63,404 nt of DNA from Richelia sp. CSU_2_1 (GTDB lineage: Bacteria > Cyanobacteriota > Cyanobacteriia > Cyanobacteriales > Microcoleaceae). Shown here one piece after another: positions 55,853 through 63,404 of this stretch. Under the pieces are notes generated by a model, which was not told where the DNA came from, ran no database searches, and was given only the letters and a program-made list of their open reading frames with translations. The number at the start of each line of letters is the position of its first letter. The stretch's first letter is position 1. Both the position numbers and the translations under genes were made by a program. The stretch lies in NCBI GenBank assembly GCA_012034575.1, contig JAAUPF010000014.1:1-63404 (forward strand), written 5' to 3'.

Positions 55853-57115
55853 TTATCCCATAATCTCGCCAAAAAAGTCGATCGTCTCTTTCAATGCTTT
55901 GACAAACAGATCGATTTCTTCGCGAGTATTGTAGAAATACAAACTCGCTCGTGCGGTCGATGAAAGATGCAAATAGCGGTGCAAAGCTTGAGTGCAGTGA
56001 TGCCCCGATCGAATTGCAATCCCCTCCGCATCCAACATGGTAGCTAAGTCTTGAGGGTGAATTTCTCCGGCGCTAAATGCCGCTAACGCAGCCCTTCCTT
56101 CACCGTTGCTATCCGGCTGCGGTCCGTAAATTTTTACTTCGGGAATTTGCTGCAATTTTTGGAACAGATACCCGGTCAATTCTGCTTCGCAAGCATGAAT
56201 CTTATCCATGCCGATGTTACTAAGATAATCCACTGCTGCACCAAGCGCGATCGCCTCGCCAATTGCTGGGGTTCCCGCTTCAAATTTGTGCGGCAAATCG
56301 GCATAGGTAGAATGGTCTAAAAATACGTCAGCAATCATCTCGCCGCCGCCAAAAAATGGAGGCATTTCTCTCAATAAATCCAGTTTACCGTAGAGAAAAC
56401 CGATGCCAGTCGGCGCGCACATTTTGTGACCGGAAGCAACCAACCAATCGCAGTCGATCGACCGTACATCTATCACCATATGCGGCACGCTTTGGCAAGC
56501 ATCAATTAACACTTTCGCACCGTAAATATGGGCAGTTTGGCAAATTTCTTTTACCGGATTGATGCAACCCAATGTATTGGAAATGTGAACAACTGACACC
56601 AATTTTGTTTTATTTGAAATCAGCGTTTTAAACTGTTCCAAATCGAATTCGTAGGATGGTGTAACTCCGACAAATTTCAGCACTGCACCCGTTCTTTGAG
56701 CGATCATTTGCCAAGGAACGAGATTGCTGTGATGTTCCATTACCGACAGGATAATTTCATCTCCCGCTTGCAAGTTGCTCAAACCCCAAGAATAAGCAAC
56801 TAAATTAATCGCTTCGGTAGCATTGCGAGTATAAACAATTTCTTGCCGGGAATTCGCATTGATAAAAGCAGCAACTTTATCTCTCGCAGCTTCGTAAGCA
56901 TCAGTTGCTTTTGAACTGAGAGTGTGAGCGCCCCGATGGACGTTAGAATTGTACTGTTCGTAGTAGTCGCGCCAAGCATTCAGCACAACTAAAGGTTTTT
57001 GAGAAGTCGCTGCATTGTCGAGATAAACTAGCGGTTTGCCGTTGACTTTTTGATTCAGAATTGGAAAGTCACCGCGAACTTTTGCAGCTAGAGTTTTTTC
57101 TTGAATAAGTGTCAT
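55853..57115 (-). CDS. sufS: Cysteine desulfurase SufS
   Basis: 420 residues. PLP enzyme that takes sulfur from cysteine for Fe-S cluster assembly. The PLP Lys is in [18 protein letters not shown], the catalytic Cys is in [14 protein letters not shown], and [11 protein letters not shown] holds the PLP Asp. It is the last gene of the suf operon, about 510 bases after sufD because repeats lie between them. Confidence 0.96.
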   Translation of the reverse strand: MTLIQEKTLAAKVRGDFPILNQKVNGKPLVYLDNAATSQKPLVVLNAWRDYYEQYNSNVHRGAHTLSSKATDAYEAARDKVAAFINANSRQEIVYTRNATEAINLVAYSWGLSNLQAGDEIILSVMEHHSNLVPWQMIAQRTGAVLKFVGVTPSYEFDLEQFKTLISNKTKLVSVVHISNTLGCINPVKEICQTAHIYGAKVLIDACQSVPHMVIDVRSIDCDWLVASGHKMCAPTGIGFLYGKLDLLREMPPFFGGGEMIADVFLDHSTYADLPHKFEAGTPAIGEAIALGAAVDYLSNIGMDKIHACEAELTGYLFQKLQQIPEVKIYGPQPDSNGEGRAALAAFSAGEIHPQDLATMLDAEGIAIRSGHHCTQALHRYLHLSSTARASLYFYNTREEIDLFVKALKETIDFFGEIMG

Positions 57116-57304
57116 AATTTCCCAAGTTAGTAAACAGTTGATAGTTGATATTTAACGGTTGGCTGTCGGCAGTTAACAGTGCGGTTTTGCAGGCGGGGAT
57201 GTCAAGCAATTTCTAAAAACAATTCGTCGTTTAGGTGGGGCTAATAACCATTAATATTTGGTAGTGCGAAGTTAAATCCTGTCCTGCCAATTATCCCCAA
57301 TACT

Positions 57305-57365
57305 GTAGGGGCGGGTTCGCGACTGTCTTTGATACCAAACCTAGATCTAATAAACCCGCCCTTAC
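57305..57365 (-). repeat. 60-bp element GTAGGGGCGGGTT...AACCCGCCCTTAC
   Basis: Termini are imperfect inverted repeats. It shares terminal sequence and the GACTGT-type interior with 57468-57527 in opposite orientation. Confidence 0.75.
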
Positions 57366-57467
57366 CGAGATATTGTCCGCGATCGAAATCGATTAAATTT
57401 TTTCCAGGTTATGAAGGCGATTTTCACTGATATTTTTTACCAATCGGTAAAGGGTTTTCTCGTGAGG

Positions 57468-57527
57468 TGAGGGCGGGTTTATTTAGCCTATTTTTAATGC
57501 TTGGGACTGTTGTGAACCCGCCCCTAC
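57468..57527 (+). repeat. 60-bp element, opposite orientation
   Basis: GAGGGCGGGTTTATTTAG at one end and TTGTGAACCCGCCCCTAC at the other. Related to 10564-10617. Confidence 0.75.
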
Positions 57528-57567
57528 AGGTCGATCGACAACCGATCGAAACTGGTGGAAGATATCG

Positions 57568-57593
57568 GTAGGGACACAGCAATGCTGTGTCCT
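57568..57593. repeat. GTAGGGACACAGCA palindrome
   Basis: GACACAGCA-A-TGCTGTGTC perfect arms with a GTAGG lead, just downstream of the sufD stop. Confidence 0.75.
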
Positions 57594-57627
57594 AATCCGG
57601 GATAATGCGCCCTAATTTATGTCCCAC

Positions 57628-58977
57628 CTACACCAATGATTCCGGCACGGCAACGCAAGTAGAAAGCATTTTCGCTACTCCTAAAACAGGCAACTTATCC
57701 AGAATTTCGGCCGCAAAAGCATCAATCAGCAAATAGCGGCTGGTTTCTAAATCCAAGCCCCGACTTTGCAAGTAAAACAATTCATCATCTTCCAACTGGC
57801 TGACAGTTGCACCGTGGGAACATTTGACATTATCCGCCACAATTTCCAACTGCGGTTTGGTATCCACCCGCGCGCGCGGCGACAGCAATAAATTGCGGCT
57901 TAATTGTCCGGCATCTGTGAGTTGCGCTGCTTTAGGAACGAACACTTTACCGTTAAATACAGCGCGCGCTTTATTACCGATAATGCACTTGTGCAATTGC
58001 CTGCTAGTGCCGTGAGGGTGATTGAAACCGATCGAACTGTGAGTGTCCGCCAACTGTTCGCCGAAGGCTGAAGTTAAACCGTTTAAGGTTGTTTCTGTAC
58101 CTTCGCCGCGCTGCACGACATCTAAATTGTGGCGCGATATTTTGCCTCCCATGCTAATAGAGTGGCAGGCGTAGCGGCTGTTACGAGATTGCTCGATCGA
58201 ACTTTTGCCGACATGAAACACATCCCAACTTTCTCGCTGCAATCGAACGTGATTTACCTCCGCATTCTCGCCGACAAAAACCTCAGTTACCGCATTCGTA
58301 AAAGCAGGTACTTTGCCGATAGTTGCGTAGTCCTCAATTAGAGTTACTTTGCTTCCTCTTTCTGCTACTATTAAACAGTGAGGCTGAGCGATTGTCGGCG
58401 ATGCGCCCGATACTGTCAAAAACAGCAAGTGAATCGGCATTTCGACAGGCAGATTAGCGGGTACGAATACCACCGCAGCATCCGTTAAACCTGCAAAATT
58501 CAGAGCGACAAATACATCGTTTTGCGGTTTTTGCTGGCTCAAGATCTCGTTAATGCGGGCTCGATAAGCTTCCGGTACGTCGGATAAAGTGCCTGCATAA
58601 AGTTCGATCGGTAAACTTGGTAAATTGGCCGATCTAACTGTTGACAAATGCGGTGCAAAAATACCATTGACAAATACCAATCTATATGGTAACTCATCCG
58701 GAGATTTTACAGGCAAAATGAAATCAGCAAGCTGAATTTTCGACTCATCAATCTCCGGCAAATTCAAACGAACTTGCAGCAGCGGCGACAAATCAGTAAA
58801 CCGCCATTCCTCATCCCTTACCGTCGGAAAACTCGCATCCTGCAACCATGAAGCCGCAGCATCCCGCACATTTTGCAAATCGAAAGCGCCGACTTTACCA
58901 TTAGCTTTTGCCAGCTTACCGCATCGATCGAGCAAATCAGTCAAAAACATTTCTTTAGTAGCAACTTGGATGCTCAT
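57628..58977 (-). CDS. sufD: Fe-S cluster assembly protein SufD
   Basis: 449 residues. Beta-helix scaffold partner of SufB in the SufBC2D complex. Recognisable blocks are [30 protein letters not shown], and [20 protein letters not shown] near the end, where the conserved His lies. ATG at 58977 overlaps the sufC stop in an ATGA arrangement, so translation is coupled. Confidence 0.96.
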   Translation of the reverse strand: MSIQVATKEMFLTDLLDRCGKLAKANGKVGAFDLQNVRDAAASWLQDASFPTVRDEEWRFTDLSPLLQVRLNLPEIDESKIQLADFILPVKSPDELPYRLVFVNGIFAPHLSTVRSANLPSLPIELYAGTLSDVPEAYRARINEILSQQKPQNDVFVALNFAGLTDAAVVFVPANLPVEMPIHLLFLTVSGASPTIAQPHCLIVAERGSKVTLIEDYATIGKVPAFTNAVTEVFVGENAEVNHVRLQRESWDVFHVGKSSIEQSRNSRYACHSISMGGKISRHNLDVVQRGEGTETTLNGLTSAFGEQLADTHSSIGFNHPHGTSRQLHKCIIGNKARAVFNGKVFVPKAAQLTDAGQLSRNLLLSPRARVDTKPQLEIVADNVKCSHGATVSQLEDDELFYLQSRGLDLETSRYLLIDAFAAEILDKLPVLGVAKMLSTCVAVPESLV

Positions 58978-59771
58978 CGCGCTTTTGCTCCCGAGAAAGT
59001 TGCTTCTTCTTCCAACACCCAATCATAACCGCGCTCTTCCAATTCCAGCGCCAATTCTTTCGGGCCGGTGGCGATAATTTTGCCACCTTCCATGACGTGA
59101 ATGAAATCAGGAATAATGTAATTCAGCAAGCGCTGGTAGTGAGTAATTACCAACATACAATTCTCAGCATTTGACAACTGATTCACGCCACCAGCCACAA
59201 TCTTCAGTGCATCGATATCCAAACCCGAATCAGTTTCATCCAAAATAGCTAACTTAGGTTCTAATATAGCCATTTGCAAAATCTCATTCCGCTTTTTTTC
59301 GCCGCCGGAAAAACCCTCATTGACGCTGCGGTTCAAGAAAGAATCGTTCATCTTGACAACTTCCAGCTTTTCCTCGACAAAATCTTGGAAATCGAAAGCA
59401 TCGATTTCTTCCAATCCCCGATGTTTGCGGTGAGAATTGTAAGCCACGCGCAAGAAATCCAGATTGCTAACTCCCGGAATTTCCAAAGGATATTGAAAAG
59501 CCAGGAAGACGCCAGCTAAAGAACGTTCCTCGGGCGGTAATTCCAGCAAGCTTTGACCCAAAAAGTTGATTTCGCCACCAGTTACCGTATAAGCGGGATG
59601 GCCGGCGACAATCTTGGAAAAAGTGCTTTTTCCCGAACCGTTAGGGCCCATAATTGCGTGAACTTCACCTGCTTTAATTTCGAGATTCAAACCTTTCAAA
59701 ATTTGAGTACCGTCCACATTCGCAGTTAAATCGCGAACCGATAGCACCACTGGACTATTTTCAACAATCAT
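58974..59771 (-). CDS. sufC: Fe-S cluster assembly ATPase SufC
   Basis: 265 residues. ABC-type ATPase. Walker [11 protein letters not shown]-loop [10 protein letters not shown], signature [12 protein letters not shown], Walker [12 protein letters not shown], switch His in VITHYQRL. It drives the SufB-SufD scaffold. Normal length, coupled to sufD. Confidence 0.97.
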   Translation of the reverse strand: MIVENSPVVLSVRDLTANVDGTQILKGLNLEIKAGEVHAIMGPNGSGKSTFSKIVAGHPAYTVTGGEINFLGQSLLELPPEERSLAGVFLAFQYPLEIPGVSNLDFLRVAYNSHRKHRGLEEIDAFDFQDFVEEKLEVVKMNDSFLNRSVNEGFSGGEKKRNEILQMAILEPKLAILDETDSGLDIDALKIVAGGVNQLSNAENCMLVITHYQRLLNYIIPDFIHVMEGGKIIATGPKELALELEERGYDWVLEEEATFSGAKAR

Positions 59772-59864
59772 TTTTGTTCTTTCCTAATTCCTCTAATTTT
59801 AGAAGGACTAAAGTCCCTACTACGAACCTGCGAATTTCGATATCGATCGCGATCGCCCTCAATC

Positions 59865-60299
59865 TCACTTAAGGAGCATTCTAGCAACATCGGGACTCTT
59901 GGGATTGACAATTAATCTTTCATTTTTCAGATCGATTAATACATCCATAGCTTGCATGGGAATTGCCCCCAACAACACTTCAACTTCGCCAGGGACTACC
60001 ATTGCAGTGACAATCGCTTTTCGATTCTCAAACCTGACTTCTACAGGTCCGACAACCTCCAAATTAATTACACTTCCATCAGCCAATTCAGCTTGCTGCT
60101 CGTCAATTTTCAGCAAATTCAATTGATGCTTGATGGACTCAGGAATAGCTAGCATTGAAGCCCCACTATCTACCAATGCTTTAACCTTCAGCGATTTAAT
60201 CTGGTCTTCTGAAATATAACCCCTGCGGTGCAGTGCTACATCGTCGCTGCAAATCAGTTCTATGTCTGCGTAGGTAATTCCCATGCTTGCTGTTTTCAC
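59865..60299 (-). CDS. Retropepsin-like (clan AA) aspartic protease
   Basis: 144 residues starting with GTG at 60299, chosen because GGGGGTGA sits at the right distance; an ATG at 60284 lacks an RBS. The catalytic motif is VKALVDSGASMLAIP (Asp-Ser-Gly). A second conserved block is EVLLGAIPMQAMDVLID. Small single-domain relatives work as dimers in bacteria with largely unknown targets. It lies between sufB and sufC in the same direction, so it is probably co-transcribed with the suf genes. Confidence 0.85.
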   Translation of the reverse strand: MKTASMGITYADIELICSDDVALHRRGYISEDQIKSLKVKALVDSGASMLAIPESIKHQLNLLKIDEQQAELADGSVINLEVVGPVEVRFENRKAIVTAMVVPGEVEVLLGAIPMQAMDVLIDLKNERLIVNPKSPDVARMLLK

Positions 60300-60354
60300 G
60301 CTCAGTCACCCCCTTTTCAAGGGTTAGTTTTCTTGTTTTTCTCATTTCTTGTTT

Positions 60355-60383
60355 CTCGTTACCAGGCACAGCCTGGTAACGAG
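60355..60383. repeat. Perfect palindrome between sufB and protease gene
   Basis: CTCGTTACCAGGC-ACA-GCCTGGTAACGAG, 13-bp arms and a 3-nt loop. It could form an intercistronic hairpin that sets transcript levels. It resembles dispersed CAGGC/GCCTGG palindromes of cyanobacteria. Confidence 0.85.
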
Positions 60384-60411
60384 AAGAACTGTCAACTGTC
60401 AACTATCAACT

Positions 60412-61854
60412 CTATCCAACGCTTCCTTCTAGTTTCAAACTCAACAACTTATCAGCTTCCGCAGCAAACTCCATCGGCAACTGATTGAAAACATCCTTGC
60501 AGAAACCGCTAATCATCATCGAAATCGCATCTTCCGCTGAAATTCCCCGCTGCGCGAAGAAGAATAATTGCTCTTCCCCAATCTTAGAAGTCGAAGCTTC
60601 GTGTTCAACTTTCGCCGTATTGTTCTGCACTTGAATGTAAGGGAAAGTATTCGCCTGAGCGTTATCCCCGATCAACATCGAATCGCACTGAGAATAGTTG
60701 CGCGAACCTTTAGAGTTCGGCCCCATTTTCACCAAACCGCGATAGCTGTTTGCCGAATTACCCGCCGAAATTCCCTTAGAAATAATCGTGCTGCGGGTAT
60801 TTTTGCCAACGTGAACCATCTTAGTTCCGGTGTCAGCTTGCTGCTTGTTGTTGGTCAGCGCTACCGAGTAGAATTCCCCTACCGAATTGTCGCCCACTAA
60901 CACGCAACTGGGATATTTCCAAGTAATCGCCGAACCGGTTTCTACCTGCGTCCAAGAAATCTTAGAATTGACTCCCTGACACAAACCGCGCTTAGTTACA
61001 AAGTTGTAAATCCCGCCTTTACCTTCCGCATCGCCGGCGTACCAGTTTTGCACGGTCGAGTATTTGATATCGGCATTATCTAGCGCCACCAATTCTACAA
61101 CGGCGGCGTGCAGTTGGTTGGTGTCAAACATCGGAGCGGTACAGCCTTCTAAGTACGACACTGAACTGTTTTCTTCTGCCACAATTAGAGTGCGCTCGAA
61201 CTGGCCGGAATCTCCGTTATTGATCCGAAAATAAGTTGACAGTTCCATCGGGCATTTGACGCCTTTGGGAATGTAAACAAAGGAACCGTCGCTGAATACG
61301 GCGGAGTTGAGGGCTGCGAAAAAGTTGTCGCCCACGGGTACGACGCTGCCGAGATATTTTTCTATTAATTCGGGATAATCTTTGACAGCTTCGGAGATGG
61401 AACAGAAGATAACGCCGTCTTTGGCGAGTTTTTCTCTAAAAGTTGTGGCGATGGAAACGCTATCGAACACAGCGTCAACGGCGACATTGCCGAGGCGCTT
61501 TTGTTCGGAGAGGGGAATGCCCAATTTCTCGAAGGTTTCCAGCAGAGTCGGATCGACTTCTTCCAAACTGTTGAGTTTTTTCGGCTTTTGTTTGGGAGCA
61601 GAGTAGTAGATAATTTGTTGGTAGTCGATCGCCGGATAGTTGACGTGAGGCCAAGTCGGCTCCGCCATTTTCAGCCACTGCCGATATGCCTTGAGGCGGA
61701 ATTGCAGCATGAATTCCGGTTCGTTTTTCTTCGAGGAAATCAGGCGGACTACATCTTCGCTCAAGCCGCGGGGGATGGTGTCTGACTCGATTTCGGTGAC
61801 GAAACCGTATTTGTAGGGCTGGTTGACTAGGGTTTTGACTGTGGTAGAACTCAT
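60412..61854 (-). CDS. sufB: Fe-S cluster assembly protein SufB
   Basis: 480 residues. Scaffold subunit that binds the nascent cluster. Blocks include [39 protein letters not shown] and [23 protein letters not shown] at 61854 starts [18 protein letters not shown]; the longer upstream frame is not family-like. First gene of the operon, divergent from sufR with a SufR site between. Confidence 0.97.
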   Translation of the reverse strand: MSSTTVKTLVNQPYKYGFVTEIESDTIPRGLSEDVVRLISSKKNEPEFMLQFRLKAYRQWLKMAEPTWPHVNYPAIDYQQIIYYSAPKQKPKKLNSLEEVDPTLLETFEKLGIPLSEQKRLGNVAVDAVFDSVSIATTFREKLAKDGVIFCSISEAVKDYPELIEKYLGSVVPVGDNFFAALNSAVFSDGSFVYIPKGVKCPMELSTYFRINNGDSGQFERTLIVAEENSSVSYLEGCTAPMFDTNQLHAAVVELVALDNADIKYSTVQNWYAGDAEGKGGIYNFVTKRGLCQGVNSKISWTQVETGSAITWKYPSCVLVGDNSVGEFYSVALTNNKQQADTGTKMVHVGKNTRSTIISKGISAGNSANSYRGLVKMGPNSKGSRNYSQCDSMLIGDNAQANTFPYIQVQNNTAKVEHEASTSKIGEEQLFFFAQRGISAEDAISMMISGFCKDVFNQLPMEFAAEADKLLSLKLEGSVG

Positions 61855-61958
61855 TTTTTGCGTGTTCCGTGTTCTAGATAGTGCTCTGGAGGATGGCAGG
61901 CGGGGCAATGACCGTCCGGGCTCGAGCGAATTCTGCAGGACGGGTCGGGGAAGTTAAG

Positions 61959-61972
61959 CAACAGGCTTGTTG
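61959..61972. promoter_or_regulatory. SufR operator (CAAC-N6-GTTG)
   Basis: CAACAGGCTTGTTG, extended by G/C to GCAACAGGCTTGTTGC. It matches the CAAC-N6-GTTG site known for SufR in Synechocystis. It lies 104 bases before sufB and 71 before sufR, in the only gap between the divergent genes. Confidence 0.85.
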
Positions 61973-62043
61973 CTTTAATATATTTTAAGCTACATTAACA
62001 GCAGTGATATTGTCAAAGTCTTAAAAAATATTTTTTTTTGAAC

Positions 62044-62733
62044 ATGATGCAGAGCCAGCAGACTTCCACGAAACAGGACATCTTGCAGTATTTGCTTAAG
62101 GAGGGTCAAGGGACTGCCTTAGAATTGGCAGAGTCTTTGGATATCAGCCCGCAGGCGATTCGCCGCCACTTGAAGGATTTGGAGAGTGAGGGGCTGATTC
62201 AGTATCAGTCGCATCAAGCAGGGATGGGACGGCCGCAGCATATTTACGAGCTTACAGCTCAGGGGCGCGATCGATTCCCAAACCGTTACGGCGATTTTGC
62301 AGTTTCTTTCCTCGATACGCTGGCGGAAACCGTCGGGCGCGAGCAAGTGATGACTATCCTGCAAAAACAGTGGGAGCGCAAGGCGATGGAGTACCGACGG
62401 CTGGTGGGCGCGGGTTCGCTAGAAGAGCGGATGGCTGAGTTGGTGGCACTGCGCAGGGCTGAAGGTTATATGGCTGAGTGCTATCCTGCAGAATCGATGA
62501 AGGATGGCAATTGCGATCGTACCGCTAAGGGCGATCGATTTGTGTTTGTGGAACACAATTGCGCGATTTCTAATGTAGCTGAAACTTTTCCGAGCGTTTG
62601 CGGCAATGAGTTAGAAATGTTTGCGGCTGTATTGCCTGATTGTATTGTGGAGCGGACGCACTGGATTATTAATGGAGAACACCGCTGCGGTTATGCGATT
62701 TCTCAGAAGCAAGAAGAAGTTATTAGTCATTAG
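62044..62733 (+). CDS. sufR: Fe-S dependent repressor SufR
   Basis: About 229 residues. Winged HTH at about 10-75 (ALELAESLDISPQAIRRHLK) and a C-terminal cluster-binding part with four Cys (AECYP, GNCDR, HNCAI, SVCGN). The cluster-loaded form represses sufBCDS; loss of the cluster under Fe limitation or oxidative stress lifts repression. Start ATG 62044 or 62047; an upstream TTG is unlikely. Confidence 0.95.
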   Translation: MMQSQQTSTKQDILQYLLKEGQGTALELAESLDISPQAIRRHLKDLESEGLIQYQSHQAGMGRPQHIYELTAQGRDRFPNRYGDFAVSFLDTLAETVGREQVMTILQKQWERKAMEYRRLVGAGSLEERMAELVALRRAEGYMAECYPAESMKDGNCDRTAKGDRFVFVEHNCAISNVAETFPSVCGNELEMFAAVLPDCIVERTHWIINGEHRCGYAISQKQEEVISH

Positions 62734-63097
62734 TCCGATGTCATTAGTCCGGATAAAAATGACTGTCAACTGTCAACGATCGAAGACAATAACAGGAAAT
62801 AGGCAAATATTTATCAGAAAACTGGGTTGACTAGCAAAATGCGCCGACCCGTTACCCATTCGATGGAGCCGAACATTCGCCTACTTAGTCCAGTTTCTCA
62901 ACTGTCTGCTTCGATCCAAAATGCTTGAGCCTGAAACCCTACCTACAACATTCTAATTTTTAATAACAAGCTCGATCGCACTGTCTCGATCGCACTGTGC
63001 GCTTAGAGAAACTGTCCCTTACTATCCTGACCGCTTGGCTCAACTTCTCTACTCTTTAAGTTAAAGAACCACAAAATATATTTAAACCGGAGGGATT
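62734..63097. other. Intergenic, no gene seen
   Basis: 364 bases. It contains a short TCAACTG run (62763-62777) and the repeated GATCGCACTGT (62975-62998). It ends with the CCGGAGGG RBS of the yiaA/B-like gene. Confidence 0.6.
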
Positions 63098-63220
63098 ATG
63101 AGCCAATCAATCGTCCGACCAAAAGATACTAATGCTTGGATTTTTCAATGCTGGGCTTCTTTTATTATAGCAACTTCTGCAACAGCGATCGGCGTCTGTT
63201 ATTTACCCGTTGATATTTGG
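63098..63220 (+). pseudogene. YiaA/YiaB-like membrane protein, interrupted by IS element
   Basis: The N-terminal 41 residues, PKDTNAWIFQCWASFIIATS then ATAIGVCYLPVDIW, match the first helix and loop of YiaA/YiaB two-helix proteins. The reading then enters the right end of an IS200/IS605 element at 63221 (LTLRARERAGILG is not family sequence), and the frame ends at 63283. A strong RBS (GGAGGG) shows it was an expressed gene. The rest probably lies past the element outside the window. Confidence 0.7.
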
Positions 63221-63404
63221 TTGACACTCCGGGCGCGTGAACGCGCGGGGATTCTTGGCTCAACCAGTCAACTTGCCCGTTGATGTCACCACCAACGAGT
63301 AGAGGTCGTTCTGTCCCCAAGCGTTAATTCCGGCGTGCCCCGCCGTATTTAAACTGATTCCTGCTTGCTTTAATCCCTTAGCCAGAATATTCTTCGCTGC
63401 ATTG
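63221..63404 (-). mobile_element. IS200/IS605 family element, right end
   Basis: On the minus strand it reads tnpB 3' end, then CCAAGAATCCCCGCGCG with a hairpin, then GGAGTGTCAA at the border. TCAA is the right cleavage sequence known for IS608, and the plus strand starts TTGACACTCC. The left end lies outside the window. Confidence 0.8.
63260..63404 (-). CDS. tnpB: TnpB (RNA-guided nuclease of IS200/IS605), C-terminal part
   Basis: About 47 residues visible: NAAKNILAKGLKQAGISLNT, then AGHAGINAWGQNDLYSL, a short tail and a stop at 63260-63262. This is the usual C-terminus of TnpB after its zinc ribbon and RuvC III (AAKNIL block). TnpB uses an RNA made from its own 3' end and the element's right end, which would cover about 63221-63404. 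The catalytic part is outside the window. Confidence 0.85.
   Translation of the reverse strand, partial: NAAKNILAKGLKQAGISLNTAGHAGINAWGQNDLYSLVVTSTGKLTG

Larger units (their letters stand above)
57116..57627. other. Repeat-rich gap inside the suf operon
   Basis: Two inverted copies of a 60-bp element (57305-57365 and 57468-57527) and the palindrome GACACAGCAATGCTGTGTC (57573-57591) preceded by GTAGG. No gene is seen. Confidence 0.75.

Noticed and set aside
63098..63283. Intact 61-residue membrane protein
   Set aside because: The last 20 residues are read from the IS605 right end; the natural gene is interrupted.

Overview
This window looks like chromosome from a filamentous, non-heterocystous cyanobacterium of the Microcoleus/Oscillatoria type. 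The reasons are the dense CGATCG/GCGATCGC (HIP1-like) words, many 7-bp tandem repeat (STRR) blocks between genes, and cyanobacterial signature genes: the Flv3/Flv1 pair, SufR-SufBCDS, CofH, XisH/XisI, and an IleRS carrying a membrane-spanning CAAD domain. This assignment is inference; there is no rRNA in the window.

Layout. 1-2.05 kb: 3' part of a secreted RTX-type Ca-binding protein whose Pro/Thr linker is interrupted by a 29-bp palindromic repeat. 2.2-6.0 kb (minus): methyltransferase-HIT fusion, Hsp70-like protein, GrpE-like protein with an HTH and a membrane anchor, DUF2997. 6.1-10.2 kb: threonine aldolase, tRNA-Gln(UUG), multi-GAF histidine kinase. 11.3-22.4 kb: a lone receiver protein, an S23 gene remnant, and a minus-strand chemosensory operon (CheR-TPR, double CheW, two MCPs, CheA-CheW-REC, CheB) resembling Wsp systems; its cheA and one mcp carry frameshifts. 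22.8-27.9 kb: two cell-envelope glycosyltransferases, cofH, Uma2. 28.2-31.6 kb: a frameshifted short AlaRS paralogue and a three-gene AAA-ATPase / PD-(D/E)XK-like / small-protein cassette. 31.9-35.6 kb: flv3 and flv1. 36.7-41.3 kb: pgsA and ileS-CAAD. 41.4-46.1 kb: accessory pieces (orphan antitoxin, xisI/xisH, cbiET, DUF3037-HipA-like kinase, GNAT). 46.4-54.1 kb: Crp-family regulator, hslO, a large anchored repeat protein, TspO, small conserved proteins. 54.4-62.7 kb: NodS-like methyltransferase, an Imm1-like fragment beside a sufS 3' remnant, and the suf operon with divergent sufR and a clear SufR operator. 62.7-63.4 kb: a yiaA/B-like gene interrupted by the right end of an IS200/IS605 element carrying tnpB.

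The strongest leads are: (1) the IS605/TnpB insertion, from which a guide can be predicted that would match the uninterrupted yiaA-like gene; (2) the ATPase-nuclease-like cassette as a candidate conflict system; (3) frameshifts that can be reconstructed to the base in cheA, mcp, the AlaRS paralogue and the RTX-protein linker; (4) a set of unrelated palindromes that share a GTAGGG lead; (5) an aspartic protease gene lying inside the suf operon.

All family names come from reading motifs in the sequence; no database search was run.
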